The notes beneath the pieces were generated by a model. The model was given only the letters and a program-made list of their open reading frames with translations. It did no database searches and was not told the origin of the DNA. Source: Planctomycetota bacterium (GTDB lineage: Bacteria; Planctomycetota; Planctomycetia; Pirellulales; Lacipirellulaceae). Taken from it: 43,148 nucleotides of DNA. The position numbers were made by a program, and so were the translations under genes. Below, piece after piece: positions 15,948 to 23,507 of this stretch. The stretch is taken from NCBI GenBank assembly GCA_029781135.1, contig JAKOXH010000041.1, positions 1-43,148 on the forward strand, written 5' to 3'. Each line of letters starts with the position of its first letter. Within the stretch, counting starts at the first letter, position 1.

Positions 15948-16952
15948 TTAGTTGCGGTAAGACTCGGCAGCACCCGTATCGCCCATGGAATTCAGTACTT
16001 TTTTCAAACCCTCGATATTCTGCCGTAATCCTTCTTCGGCATCGAGGTGCTCGCGATGGTGGATGACACCGATCGGCCCGCGATAGCCGCTCGCAATTAC
16101 AACTTGCATCATCTGCCGTTCATATTCTCCCGAACCGATCGGCATGATAAGCGGGTCGCCGGTCGATTTCATCCCATTCAAGTTCAGGCACAACAAATAT
16201 GGCTTCATCTCGGCGAGTGCTTGCGGAAAATCTTTGATGTGACCATGTCCGTGATGAAAGTTGTAGACGATACCGACGTGGTCCGCGTGATCGTGCTCGC
16301 GCAAATATCGGCACACGGAAACCAGGTTATTGGGCTCGCCGCCCCAATCGCCATGAGCATACAAGCCAAACTTCAGCCCCAACTTCCGAGTCTTCTCAAC
16401 CAGCGGCTCAAGCGACCGTGCCGACGCTTCATTTTTCGCCTGCTGCGTGGGGGCTTCCGGCGACGGCGCGAGCATCCAAATCTGAGGATGGATGTCGTAC
16501 TTCCGGATGAGAGGTTCGATGCTTGGATGCCATCCCCAAAATGCGAAGAACTCGATTCCATGCTTCTTGCACTCGATAATTTCATCTTCGAATGTCGGTA
16601 CGTGCGGTTCGCGCCAATCGTACGCCAATTTTGAGAATCCAAGGCGATTGAGCATCTCGGCGCGTTCGGACGGCCCACGCTTCATGGCATCGAAAGGCAC
16701 GATACACCAGGCGACCAGGTTTTTTCGCCCGAAAACGTTCGCTTCGGGCAATGCTTCATCGCCTCTGGAATCCATTGCCAAAACGCAGTTCAAGCAAAGG
16801 ACCGTTGCCAGACCGCTCATCACATTTCGGAACGTCGCTAGTTTGAAACGGCGATTGAACGAATAGCGGCGCGGAGCAATGCAATCAACGTTTGGGCAAC
16901 CTCGCCTGGTTGAGACTGAACATCTGGTAGGCCTTGCAAGCGTTAAGATCAT
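15948..16952 (-). CDS. Secreted sugar phosphate isomerase/epimerase-like TIM barrel (AP endonuclease 2 fold)
   Basis: The 334-residue frame contains a xylose-isomerase-like TIM barrel. After the N-terminus it reads MLNRLGFSKLAYDWREPHV, EIIECKKHGIEFFAFWG, LKFGLYAHGDWGGEP, VGIVYNFHHGHGHIKDF and IGVIHHREHLD. Metal-binding His, Glu and Asp residues are abundant, as the family needs. An ATG at 16952 gives a long basic lead. An internal ATG at 16820 gives a clean signal peptide (SGLATVLCLNCVLA), so the real start may be there. A signal peptide is common in planctomycete members found beside secreted hydrolases. It follows the GntR gene by 11 bp. Epimerase, isomerase or lyase activity cannot be separated by sequence. 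Confidence 0.8.
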   Translation of the reverse strand: MILTLARPTRCSVSTRRGCPNVDCIAPRRYSFNRRFKLATFRNVMSGLATVLCLNCVLAMDSRGDEALPEANVFGRKNLVAWCIVPFDAMKRGPSERAEMLNRLGFSKLAYDWREPHVPTFEDEIIECKKHGIEFFAFWGWHPSIEPLIRKYDIHPQIWMLAPSPEAPTQQAKNEASARSLEPLVEKTRKLGLKFGLYAHGDWGGEPNNLVSVCRYLREHDHADHVGIVYNFHHGHGHIKDFPQALAEMKPYLLCLNLNGMKSTGDPLIMPIGSGEYERQMMQVVIASGYRGPIGVIHHREHLDAEEGLRQNIEGLKKVLNSMGDTGAAESYRN

Positions 16953-16963
16953 TGACGCGACGC

Positions 16964-17638
16964 CTAAAGCGAGGAACCCAGCTTTCCGCTCATTTCCAGG
17001 TGGGATGCCATGCGCGCAATTGCGTCGTGTAAACGTCCGTCCACCAGCAAGCGGTGTATTTCGCGATGATCCTTGACGGTAATTTCAAAATTTTGACGCA
17101 GTTCCGCGATATCAAGTGACTTTGGCAATCGATGAGGTAATATTGCCCGGCCATACATTGATATGAGATGGCGATTTCCCGCTAGCTCGACTAGCTTTTC
17201 GTGAAAGCGACGATCCGCTTCGACGAACCCGAGCCACATTCCGGCTTCTACGAGCTGCTGCATGGTGTCGCATATTTCGCCTAACGGAGCCAGCTCCTCT
17301 TCCGTGAGGCCGCGCGCATGAATAAGTCTCATCGCGCCGATTTCGAGTACGAAACGCGCTTCAAACACGTCGGCCTGATCATGCTCATCTAGAACGGGCG
17401 TGAAGAAACCGCCCCGATCTCCGCGACGTAAAGCCCCCTCATGCGAAAGCAATGTGAGGGCTTCGCGAACCGCAGAACGATGCGTCTTAAGTCGTTTTGC
17501 CCATTCAACTTCGCCCAGCCGGGCGCCGTCTGGCAGCTGGGCAGACATGAGAAGCCATTTAAATTGCTGGTAGCAGCGTTCGCTCGACGCTAATCGCCGA
17601 CCGTTAGTCTCGCTCTTATTAGCCGTTTTGGCGCTCAT
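16964..17638 (-). CDS. GntR-family regulator, FCD (FadR/VanR) type
   Basis: The 224-residue protein has a winged helix with the GntR signature DGARLGEVEWAKRLKTHRSA followed by VREALTLLSHEGALRR, then an all-helical FCD ligand domain. The FCD domain includes EARFVLEIGAMRLIHARG, ADRRFHEKLVELAGNRHL and the metal-binding histidines in VKDHREIHRLLVDGR. It is the first gene of the long minus-strand block down to 10163, and its ATG faces the unrecognised gene at 17935. Regulators of this subtype generally respond to sugar acids, hydroxy acids or amino acid derivatives, which fits the aldolase and dehydrogenases it precedes. Autoregulation is likely, given the promoter palindrome upstream. Confidence 0.92.
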   Translation of the reverse strand: MSAKTANKSETNGRRLASSERCYQQFKWLLMSAQLPDGARLGEVEWAKRLKTHRSAVREALTLLSHEGALRRGDRGGFFTPVLDEHDQADVFEARFVLEIGAMRLIHARGLTEEELAPLGEICDTMQQLVEAGMWLGFVEADRRFHEKLVELAGNRHLISMYGRAILPHRLPKSLDIAELRQNFEITVKDHREIHRLLVDGRLHDAIARMASHLEMSGKLGSSL

Positions 17639-17718
17639 GCTTTCAATATTAGCCGTATCGTGGTGCCAAAGTCAAGCGGATTTTGTAATCAGAACAGCCG
17701 ATATTATATGCTCTGATT
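17617..17718 (-). promoter_or_regulatory. Candidate promoter and operator of the GntR-led operon
   Basis: On the minus strand TTGACT (17670-17675) and TAATAT (17646-17651) are separated by 18 bp. The -10 ends only 7 bp before the ATG at 17638, so the transcript would be nearly leaderless. A 10-bp direct repeat TATTAGCCGT occurs at 17617-17626 and 17647-17656, exactly 30 bp apart, straddling the start. Just upstream of the -35 an imperfect inverted repeat (aatcagaaca 17687-17696 with tgctctgatt 17709-17718, 9 of 10 pairs, 12-bp spacer) could bind a regulator dimer. All elements are by eye. Confidence 0.4.
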
Positions 17719-17867
17719 GAGCGAAGAGCTGCGTCTTGAGATTGAGAAGTTGCCAACGAACAGCGGAGATTTGCCAGGATTTAATGAGTTTCGGCTACCG
17801 CGGCGCTTGGTCGCCAGATTGTCCCACTTACAGCAAATATTTTGTGGTCAAAAAGCCATCATAACTG

Positions 17868-17896
17868 TTGACAAATAAATTCTTGTAGGTTAATTT
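17868..17896 (+). promoter_or_regulatory. Candidate sigma70-type promoter for the gene at 17935
   Basis: A perfect -35 TTGACA (17868-17873) is followed after 17 bp by a weak -10 TAATTT (17891-17896), 38 bp before the ATG at 17935. The surrounding 17719-17934 is AT-rich compared with the coding regions and contains no gene. Confidence 0.4.
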
Positions 17897-17934
17897 GACC
17901 GTCGTTACATCACGTTCGGCATTCACGCGACGGA

Positions 17935-18825
17935 ATGGAAGTCATGCAGACGATTGATTTTTGTCGGTCATTCATTCGGTGGCGGGTTGATTCGTTACTG
18001 CAGCCCGCTGTCACTGTTACACACGTTCCTCCCACGACGCTGAACAACGTGCGCATCAACATCGAGTGCCGCTGCGAACTCATTGAGCGGCTTAGTGGTG
18101 AATCGAACGTCTTTGTTCTGGGAGCGTCGTGTAAGACGGAACGCGTCGGAGCTAAGCGCAATTGTTGGCTCGAACCAAACGCAGATTTTTGCATGGTTGC
18201 TTCCGAAAACGAATTCTTGATCTTAAAGAGCTGGCAACGAAATGGATTGCTTCTGGAAAAACATCCCGAGGCCCTTGGCGTTCCGCAGGAAAGGCAGTCG
18301 GGTCGCTGTGGTGATGTATTTGCTGATTTTCGCATCCAATATCGCTCGGCACGTGGGCGCTCGTTGAATTCTCTGAGCGATATCATCAGCGCAGTGAAGG
18401 GTGACCATCCGATCGTATCTCGAACGGAGTATAACGACGGCGACTTCCGCGTAGTCATCGATCATCCAGTCAAAACGATTAATTATTCCGAGCGTGAACA
18501 CGTATTTCAGACGGACACGGGGCCAATCTTACTTCCCGATCTCACGTCCAACCGACTTGACTGCATTAGTCGTCTGATCGAGTGTTTTGACCTAGCGTAT
18601 TCAGCATTTAATTCACGAGATTGGGCAGAGTTTATCGTGAATGCGCCAACGCCGGTTGGCGACGGAATAACGGTCAACCACTATTCTCGGACGCGAAGGA
18701 TAGAGCCTGCGCAAAACGTTTTGATTGAATTACTGGAAGAAGCTCGAGGCAAAGAACATGACATAGTGGTTGACCGCAAAATTCGAACGGATGGCGCCGA
18801 ACTGGCTGGAAGGTCCGGCGTCTAG
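17935..18825 (+). CDS. Conserved-looking protein of unknown function
   Basis: I do not recognise a family. The 296-residue protein has no signal peptide or membrane segment. Its centre contains FVLGASCKTERVGAKRNCW, then EPNADFCMVASENEFLILKS, followed by a charged stretch and DFRVVIDHPVKTINYSEREH. The C-terminal third is YSAFNSRDWAEFIVNAPTPV followed by NHYSRTRRIEPAQNVLIELL. Tryptophans, cysteines and a coherent hydrophobic pattern suggest a folded soluble protein. Start choice lies between ATG 17935 and ATG 17944; the second has GGAAG just upstream. Base composition is more AT-rich than the flanking genes. It is divergent from the GntR gene and 154 bp upstream of the PEP-CTERM cluster, so it may be monocistronic. 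No function is proposed. Confidence 0.6.
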   Translation: MEVMQTIDFCRSFIRWRVDSLLQPAVTVTHVPPTTLNNVRINIECRCELIERLSGESNVFVLGASCKTERVGAKRNCWLEPNADFCMVASENEFLILKSWQRNGLLLEKHPEALGVPQERQSGRCGDVFADFRIQYRSARGRSLNSLSDIISAVKGDHPIVSRTEYNDGDFRVVIDHPVKTINYSEREHVFQTDTGPILLPDLTSNRLDCISRLIECFDLAYSAFNSRDWAEFIVNAPTPVGDGITVNHYSRTRRIEPAQNVLIELLEEARGKEHDIVVDRKIRTDGAELAGRSGV

Positions 18826-18979
18826 CTTTGCGTTAATAGTTAGATGGTTAGTAACGATTGGAAGCCGTGGAGTTGGAACGACAAAGAAGAGCCGTAGTTG
18901 AATTGACAGTCAAGTTCCTTTCAATTCGTGGAGCTAGCAGCAGCTATCTTCAGCTTTACACGACAATGGAGCACTTCCC
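18826..18979. other. Intergenic region upstream of the PEP-CTERM cluster
   Basis: No gene or clear promoter is seen. A GGAG nine bases before the ATG at 18980 is a good ribosome-binding site for the first PEP-CTERM paralogue. Confidence 0.4.
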
Positions 18980-19987
18980 ATGCGCAAGAAACGAAACCAA
19001 CTTTTACTAGTTATTATCGTAAGCTTTCCTTGGTTCATGCCGAAAGACGTACGCGCAGATTTGGCCTTTCAAGACAATTACGAGAGCTGGTCGATCGACG
19101 CGCGGCCGGATCAGCCGGGCGTCACTGATCAGGCGCATTGGTCGTATGTTTCTACGGGCCAAACGACGGACGGTCACACAGTCCAAGCGAATCCGCTTGT
19201 GGATGCCAAAAACAGCAGTGCGCAGGTACTGAGAAGTCTTCGCGATAGCACACCAGCCGAGCGGGCCTTTATTGATCTGACTTCCGCACAAGCCGACCGA
19301 CTGGCAGCTGGAGAGTTGCTGACCGTAACATTTAAGCATTATCAACCCGATGCATTGCGACCCTCAATTGCATTCGGGGTCTATCAAAACTCCAACCACG
19401 ATTTTACGGAGAACTCCATTGACCTTGAATTCCTGCAAAACCGGGAGGTGAAGGACTACAAGGATTCCATTAACAACTTCGAATCCACCGGGCTCTTCGG
19501 CACAGCCGACTGGGATGACATCAAGGTCGTTGTGAATTTCATAACTGACACATGGACGGTCAGCGTTAACGGCGTCTCTTCGGGCGATTTGACATTTCGA
19601 AATGGTGGCGACTACACGACGGCCCGGAGCCTAATCTTCTCGCCCTGCTGCGGCCATGAGACCGGTTTCACCGACGATCTCAAGGTTTACATCGGGGCGC
19701 TGGGCGTCCCCGCTGATTTCAACAACAACAGCGTCGTCGACGCCGCCGACTATGTTCTGTGGCGTAATGGTGGACCACTACAAAACGAAATTAGCGACGT
19801 AGGGACGGTAAGCTCGCAAGACTACACCGATTGGCGGGCGCGATTCGGCAAAACCAGCGGCGCCGGCTCGGCCCTAGGTACTGCTGCCGTTCCGGAACCA
19901 GCTTCCGCGGCGCTGGCGCTGCTTTCGGCATTGATGATATTTGCGCGGCCTCGATCGGCTCGTGGCCGACCGGGACTGATGGATTGA
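18980..19987 (+). CDS. PEP-CTERM protein with jelly-roll-like domain and dockerin-like segment (paralogue 1)
   Basis: The 335-residue exported protein begins with a signal peptide (hydrophobic 7-20, cleavage near VRADLAF). A beta-rich domain of about 220 residues follows, opening FQDNYESWSIDARPDQPGVT and including LLTVTFKHYQPD, SIDLEF and DDLKVYIGA. Then come a calcium-loop dockerin-like segment (DFNNNSVVDAADYVLWRNGG), a second half (SQDYTDWRARFGKTSGAGSA), and the VPEPAS sorting signal with a hydrophobic helix and arginines. PEP-CTERM signals direct exosortase-dependent anchoring to the cell surface or matrix. It is the first of three tandem paralogues and probably a surface carbohydrate-binding or structural protein. 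The tail after the arginine cluster (RSARGRPGLMD) is slightly longer than usual. Confidence 0.85.
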   Translation: MRKKRNQLLLVIIVSFPWFMPKDVRADLAFQDNYESWSIDARPDQPGVTDQAHWSYVSTGQTTDGHTVQANPLVDAKNSSAQVLRSLRDSTPAERAFIDLTSAQADRLAAGELLTVTFKHYQPDALRPSIAFGVYQNSNHDFTENSIDLEFLQNREVKDYKDSINNFESTGLFGTADWDDIKVVVNFITDTWTVSVNGVSSGDLTFRNGGDYTTARSLIFSPCCGHETGFTDDLKVYIGALGVPADFNNNSVVDAADYVLWRNGGPLQNEISDVGTVSSQDYTDWRARFGKTSGAGSALGTAAVPEPASAALALLSALMIFARPRSARGRPGLMD

Positions 19988-20160
19988 CTGGCGATCTCTG
20001 GCATGTAATGGGCGAATGGATTGAATCGAACGCGGTGGAAGACGTGGAGTTGGATTGCGGGAACAAGAGCGGCGGCAAGGCAAATTATGTAGCGGTAATT
20101 ATTTGAACTTTGAGCTCAGCACTCGCTGATTCGCAGTTCTAACCAGCAGAGTACTCTCAC

Positions 20161-21174
20161 GTGAGAATGAGAATAAGAACAAATCGACTTACGTTGGCAA
20201 TCATCGTGTCGACTATTTGGGCAACATCGCGTGCGGCGACAGCGGATCTCGTATTTCAAGACAATTACGAATCGTGGCCCATCGGCGCTGTTCCAGACCA
20301 ACCGGGTGTGACTGATCAGGCGCATTGGTCATATGTATCGACGGTATTGCCCACCGGTACCCCGCGCGGGCATTCGATTCAAGCGAATCCGCTGGTTGAC
20401 GCCAAGAATCCCAGCGCACGAGTTTTGGAGAGCATACGCGACACCTCGCAAGCAGAACACGCTTATCTCGATTTGACTCCCGATCAGCAAACGCGACTGG
20501 CGAACGGTGAATTGCTCACGGTTCAGTTTAAGCACTATCAGCCTTCCACCACTCGCCCGTCGATCGCGTTTGCCGTCTATCAAAACTCCAATCACGACGG
20601 CACCGAAAATTCTATTGACCTTGAGTTTCGGGAAAACCGTGGGGTGTTTGACTACAAGGACTCGCTGGGAAATTTTCAATGGACCGGGCTTGCCGGCACG
20701 GCCGATTGGGATGACGTGAAGGTCGTCATGAATTTCACGACAGACACTTGGACAGTCACACTTAACGGCGTATCTTCCGGCGACCTGACATTCCGCAACG
20801 ACGGCGATTATTCGACAGCCGCCAGCCTGTTGTTCAACGCATCTACTGGCCATGAAACCGGGTATACCGATGACTTCAAAGTATATATCGGTGCTGTGCC
20901 GATCGGTGTGCCCGGTGACTACAACAACAATGGCGTGGTCGACGCGGCGGACTATGTATTGTGGCGTAATGGCGGTCCTCTGCAAAACGAAGTGGACGCC
21001 CCCGGAACAGTTAACTCCGCTGACTACACCGCTTGGCGCGCGAGATTCGGCAATACCAGCGGCGCCGGCTCGGCCGTGGGGCCTGCTGCCGTGCCCGAGC
21101 CGGGCAACCTGTGTGTCACATTCGTGACTGCATTGATTGTTTCGATTGCAATGTTCGGACGTTCCAAGAGTTGA
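20161..21174 (+). CDS. PEP-CTERM protein with jelly-roll-like domain and dockerin-like segment (paralogue 2)
   Basis: The 337-residue protein is collinear with paralogue 1 throughout. It has a signal peptide, an opening of FQDNYESWPIGAVPDQPGVT, then FKHYQP, NSIDLEFRENR, DDFKVYIGA, the dockerin-like NNNGVVDAADYVLWRNGG, DYTAWRARFGNTSGAGSA and VPEPGNL followed by a hydrophobic helix and FGRSKS. A small insertion (VLPTGTPRG) separates it from paralogue 1 in the first loop. The start is either GTG 20161 or ATG 20167. No strong ribosome-binding site precedes either. The close match over coding sequence and spacing indicates tandem duplication. Confidence 0.85.
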   Translation: MRMRIRTNRLTLAIIVSTIWATSRAATADLVFQDNYESWPIGAVPDQPGVTDQAHWSYVSTVLPTGTPRGHSIQANPLVDAKNPSARVLESIRDTSQAEHAYLDLTPDQQTRLANGELLTVQFKHYQPSTTRPSIAFAVYQNSNHDGTENSIDLEFRENRGVFDYKDSLGNFQWTGLAGTADWDDVKVVMNFTTDTWTVTLNGVSSGDLTFRNDGDYSTAASLLFNASTGHETGYTDDFKVYIGAVPIGVPGDYNNNGVVDAADYVLWRNGGPLQNEVDAPGTVNSADYTAWRARFGNTSGAGSAVGPAAVPEPGNLCVTFVTALIVSIAMFGRSKS

Positions 21175-21233
21175 GGTATCGTGTCCAGGAAGGATTGGAG
21201 TTTCTTGTTGCAACCTCTTTGTGGAGAAGTCTT

Positions 21234-22031
21234 ATGATGTCGATTCGAAATGTGTTGATGTTGCTCGCTGCCTCGCTTTTTGTATTTGTTGGGTCTCGTA
21301 GTGTTAATGCCGACCTTGCCTTTTACGACTCCTTTGAAACGGGAACGATCGGCACCAATCCGACGACGCCGACACTGGGTCTTCCTTGGACAACGGTAGG
21401 CGCAACCGATAACAACACCGTGCAAGCGAATCCGCTGGTATCGGTGGCCAACAGCAGCGCTCAAGTGCTGCAAGTGAACCGTGCCCAAGGCGCGCCGGCC
21501 GGCCGCGAATTCTTCGACCTGACTCCTGCGCAGACCGCTCAGACGGCTGCCGGCGAGTTACTCACACTTCAGTTCAAGCACTACCAGCCCGATCCAGCTC
21601 GTCCTTCGATCGCCCTGCTCACTTACGAAAACGCGCTTCATAACTTCACTGAGAACCAAATCGATCTCGAGTTCCTGGGTGGCCGCGCGCTGAAGTACTA
21701 CAGCAACGCGATCAACAATTTTATCGATACAGGGCTGGTCGGGACATCCGGTTGGGATAACGTCGAAGTTGTCATCGATTACACGACGGACAAGTGGTCT
21801 GTCAGCCTGAACGGCGGCACGCCCGTGAGCAATTTGCCGTTCGTCACTGGCGGCGGATTCACGCAGTTTGCCAGTGCTCTCTTTGGTCCGTCTACCAGCC
21901 CGGTCACTGGTTACGTAGACGACGTCACAGTTTATGTTGGGGCAGTCCCCGAGCCGTCGAGCATCCTGTTGGTATCGCTGGCGGGCATTGCCGTTGTCAC
22001 TTCATGCCGGCGGAGGCAGCAGTCGAAGTAA
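21234..22031 (+). CDS. PEP-CTERM protein, jelly-roll-like domain without dockerin segment (paralogue 3)
   Basis: The 265-residue protein shares the domain of paralogues 1 and 2 (FYDSFETGTIGTNP, LLTLQFKHYQPDPARPSIAL, NQIDLEFLGGR, YVDDVTVYVGA). It passes directly from YVGA to VPEPSSILLVSLAGIAVV and CRRRQQSK, so the dockerin-like segment is absent. I chose the ATG at 21234 because GTGGAGAAG precedes it; the frame is open further upstream into paralogue 2 but that part is not family-like. The signal peptide covers about residues 4-26. It is more divergent than the other two and ends only 90 bp before the DUF1559 gene. Confidence 0.85.
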   Translation: MMSIRNVLMLLAASLFVFVGSRSVNADLAFYDSFETGTIGTNPTTPTLGLPWTTVGATDNNTVQANPLVSVANSSAQVLQVNRAQGAPAGREFFDLTPAQTAQTAAGELLTLQFKHYQPDPARPSIALLTYENALHNFTENQIDLEFLGGRALKYYSNAINNFIDTGLVGTSGWDNVEVVIDYTTDKWSVSLNGGTPVSNLPFVTGGGFTQFASALFGPSTSPVTGYVDDVTVYVGAVPEPSSILLVSLAGIAVVTSCRRRQQSK

Positions 22032-22120
22032 ACTGAATTGTGAATCGTCCTATTTGGAGTGAGTTTACGTCGCGCGCGCCGTCGGCGCGAAAAGGTCAAG
22101 GTATTGCAAGGGTGATAGCC

Positions 22121-23017
22121 ATGAGTAGAAAACCTGGATTTACTCTGGTCGAGTTGCTAGTCGTAATCGCCATCATTGGAATCTTGGTGGCTCTGCTACT
22201 GCCGGCGATTCAAGCCGCCCGAGAAGCCGCACGGCGCGCGCAATGCGTAAACAATCTCAAACAACAGGCGATTGCTTGTCAGATGTTTCACGACGCGAAG
22301 AAAGTGTTTCCCGACGGGGGTGGGGAATCCGGAATCATCACGTGGGCGTGGGGGGCCCTCATTCTGCCTTACGCCGAGGAAGCGAACGCGCAGAACCTGA
22401 TCAACTTTGAGGCAGGATTCAATTCGCCTGTTAATCGACAGGCAAATCGCACGTTGTTTCCTATGTATCAATGTCCATCCTCGCCGCCGAATACATTGGT
22501 CACTGCGACCGTCAACATTCCTGGCGAACAAGATGCGGCGTCGACCAACTACCTGGCCGTGGGAACGCACCGATTGCATCCGGTAAAAGGTCCAGACTAC
22601 GGACAGGGTATCGATTTCTACGGGTCGGGCGTGATGTTCAACAATGCGAAAACAAAAATCAAGGACGTTACCGACGGCACGAGCCAAACCTTGCTGCTCT
22701 GCGAAGTGAACGTGATGCCAGACGACCCACTAATACGCGACAGCAGTTTTGGCGCTTACTGCCCAGGAGGAAACTGCGAGCTGGGTAAGATCTGGGCGGC
22801 GTGGGGCACGGCAACTAGCTACTTCGGAATCAATTCGCACGTTGGCGCCGGAAAGCCCTCGGCGTACTTGGACGGCAGCATCGATTGTTTCCACCCACAG
22901 GGCGCGAATTTTGCATTTACGGATGGGCATGAGGAGTTTCTCAGTTCGAGTATTGATCAGAACGTGCTTGTCGCGCTGACAACTCGGGCAGGTGGCGAAG
23001 TGATAGGTGGTTATTAA
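22121..23017 (+). CDS. DUF1559 protein with type IV prepilin-like N-terminus
   Basis: The 298-residue protein begins [20 protein letters not shown], the class III prepilin cleavage site (G-FTLVE) and hydrophobic helix. It continues with [20 protein letters not shown] and ends with the [10 protein letters not shown] motif typical of DUF1559. The family is hugely expanded in planctomycetes and its role is not settled; pseudopilin-like assembly or surface display is presumed. The open frame starts at 22040 but the conserved start is ATG 22121, preceded by AAGGGTG. It is the first gene of the tightly packed part of the plus-strand operon, with its stop one base before the next gene's ATG. Confidence 0.9.
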   Translation: MSRKPGFTLVELLVVIAIIGILVALLLPAIQAAREAARRAQCVNNLKQQAIACQMFHDAKKVFPDGGGESGIITWAWGALILPYAEEANAQNLINFEAGFNSPVNRQANRTLFPMYQCPSSPPNTLVTATVNIPGEQDAASTNYLAVGTHRLHPVKGPDYGQGIDFYGSGVMFNNAKTKIKDVTDGTSQTLLLCEVNVMPDDPLIRDSSFGAYCPGGNCELGKIWAAWGTATSYFGINSHVGAGKPSAYLDGSIDCFHPQGANFAFTDGHEEFLSSSIDQNVLVALTTRAGGEVIGGY

Positions 23018-23018
23018 A

Positions 23019-23507
23019 ATGTCGGTGACATTTGCCAATCGGACGGAGGTAGTGTTTGGCTGGTGCCGAGCCGGCGGACCGAGACGGATGCTCAAAGCCA
23101 CATTGGTTGTGACAGTGCTTGGCCTTGTGTCGGGCTGTAACCGTGCGGATCGCTATCCAGTTTCAGGCAATGTCACCGTGAACGGCGCGAAAGCTGAATC
23201 GGGCCGAGTGTTTTTAGTGCCCGTCGAAGGTGCGAACGGTCCACGTGTGGCCGCACGAATCAGCGACGGTGTATATTCGTTTAATTCCGACGGGGGTCTC
23301 GCTCCTGGAAAGTATCGGGTCGAGCTAGACGCATTGCGGAAAACTGGCCGCAAGACGAAGGCCCGGCTTGTAGGCGGCGAGATGGCCGAAGTCGACGAAA
23401 CCGAACAATTGGCGCCTGCGGCCTATCGCGGAGAGGAGTCGCCGCTTCTCGTAGACGTCCCCGGCCCTGCGGCTGGTAAAATCGATATCACGATTTCGTC
23501 GAAATGA
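23019..23507 (+). CDS. Small lipoprotein with carboxypeptidase-regulatory-like beta domain
   Basis: The 162-residue product contains a lipobox (LGLVSGC, cysteine about residue 40 from ATG 23019), then a beta-sandwich read as VSGNVTVNGAKAESGRVFLV, AARISDGVYSF, GLAPGKYRVELDA and KIDITISS. This is the common planctomycete DUF1559-partner lipoprotein, in which a prepilin-like gene is followed by a YPVSGxVTVNGxP lipoprotein. The ATG at 23019 has AGGTGG eight bases upstream. An ATG at 23088 would place the hydrophobic stretch right at the N-terminus, as in classical lipoproteins, and may be the true start. The stop overlaps the next start (ATGA). Confidence 0.75.
   Translation: MSVTFANRTEVVFGWCRAGGPRRMLKATLVVTVLGLVSGCNRADRYPVSGNVTVNGAKAESGRVFLVPVEGANGPRVAARISDGVYSFNSDGGLAPGKYRVELDALRKTGRKTKARLVGGEMAEVDETEQLAPAAYRGEESPLLVDVPGPAAGKIDITISSK

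Noticed and set aside
20329..21213. 294-residue minus-strand ORF
   Set aside because: It is the antisense shadow of PEP-CTERM paralogue 2, whose protein-level match to paralogue 1 shows the plus strand is coding.
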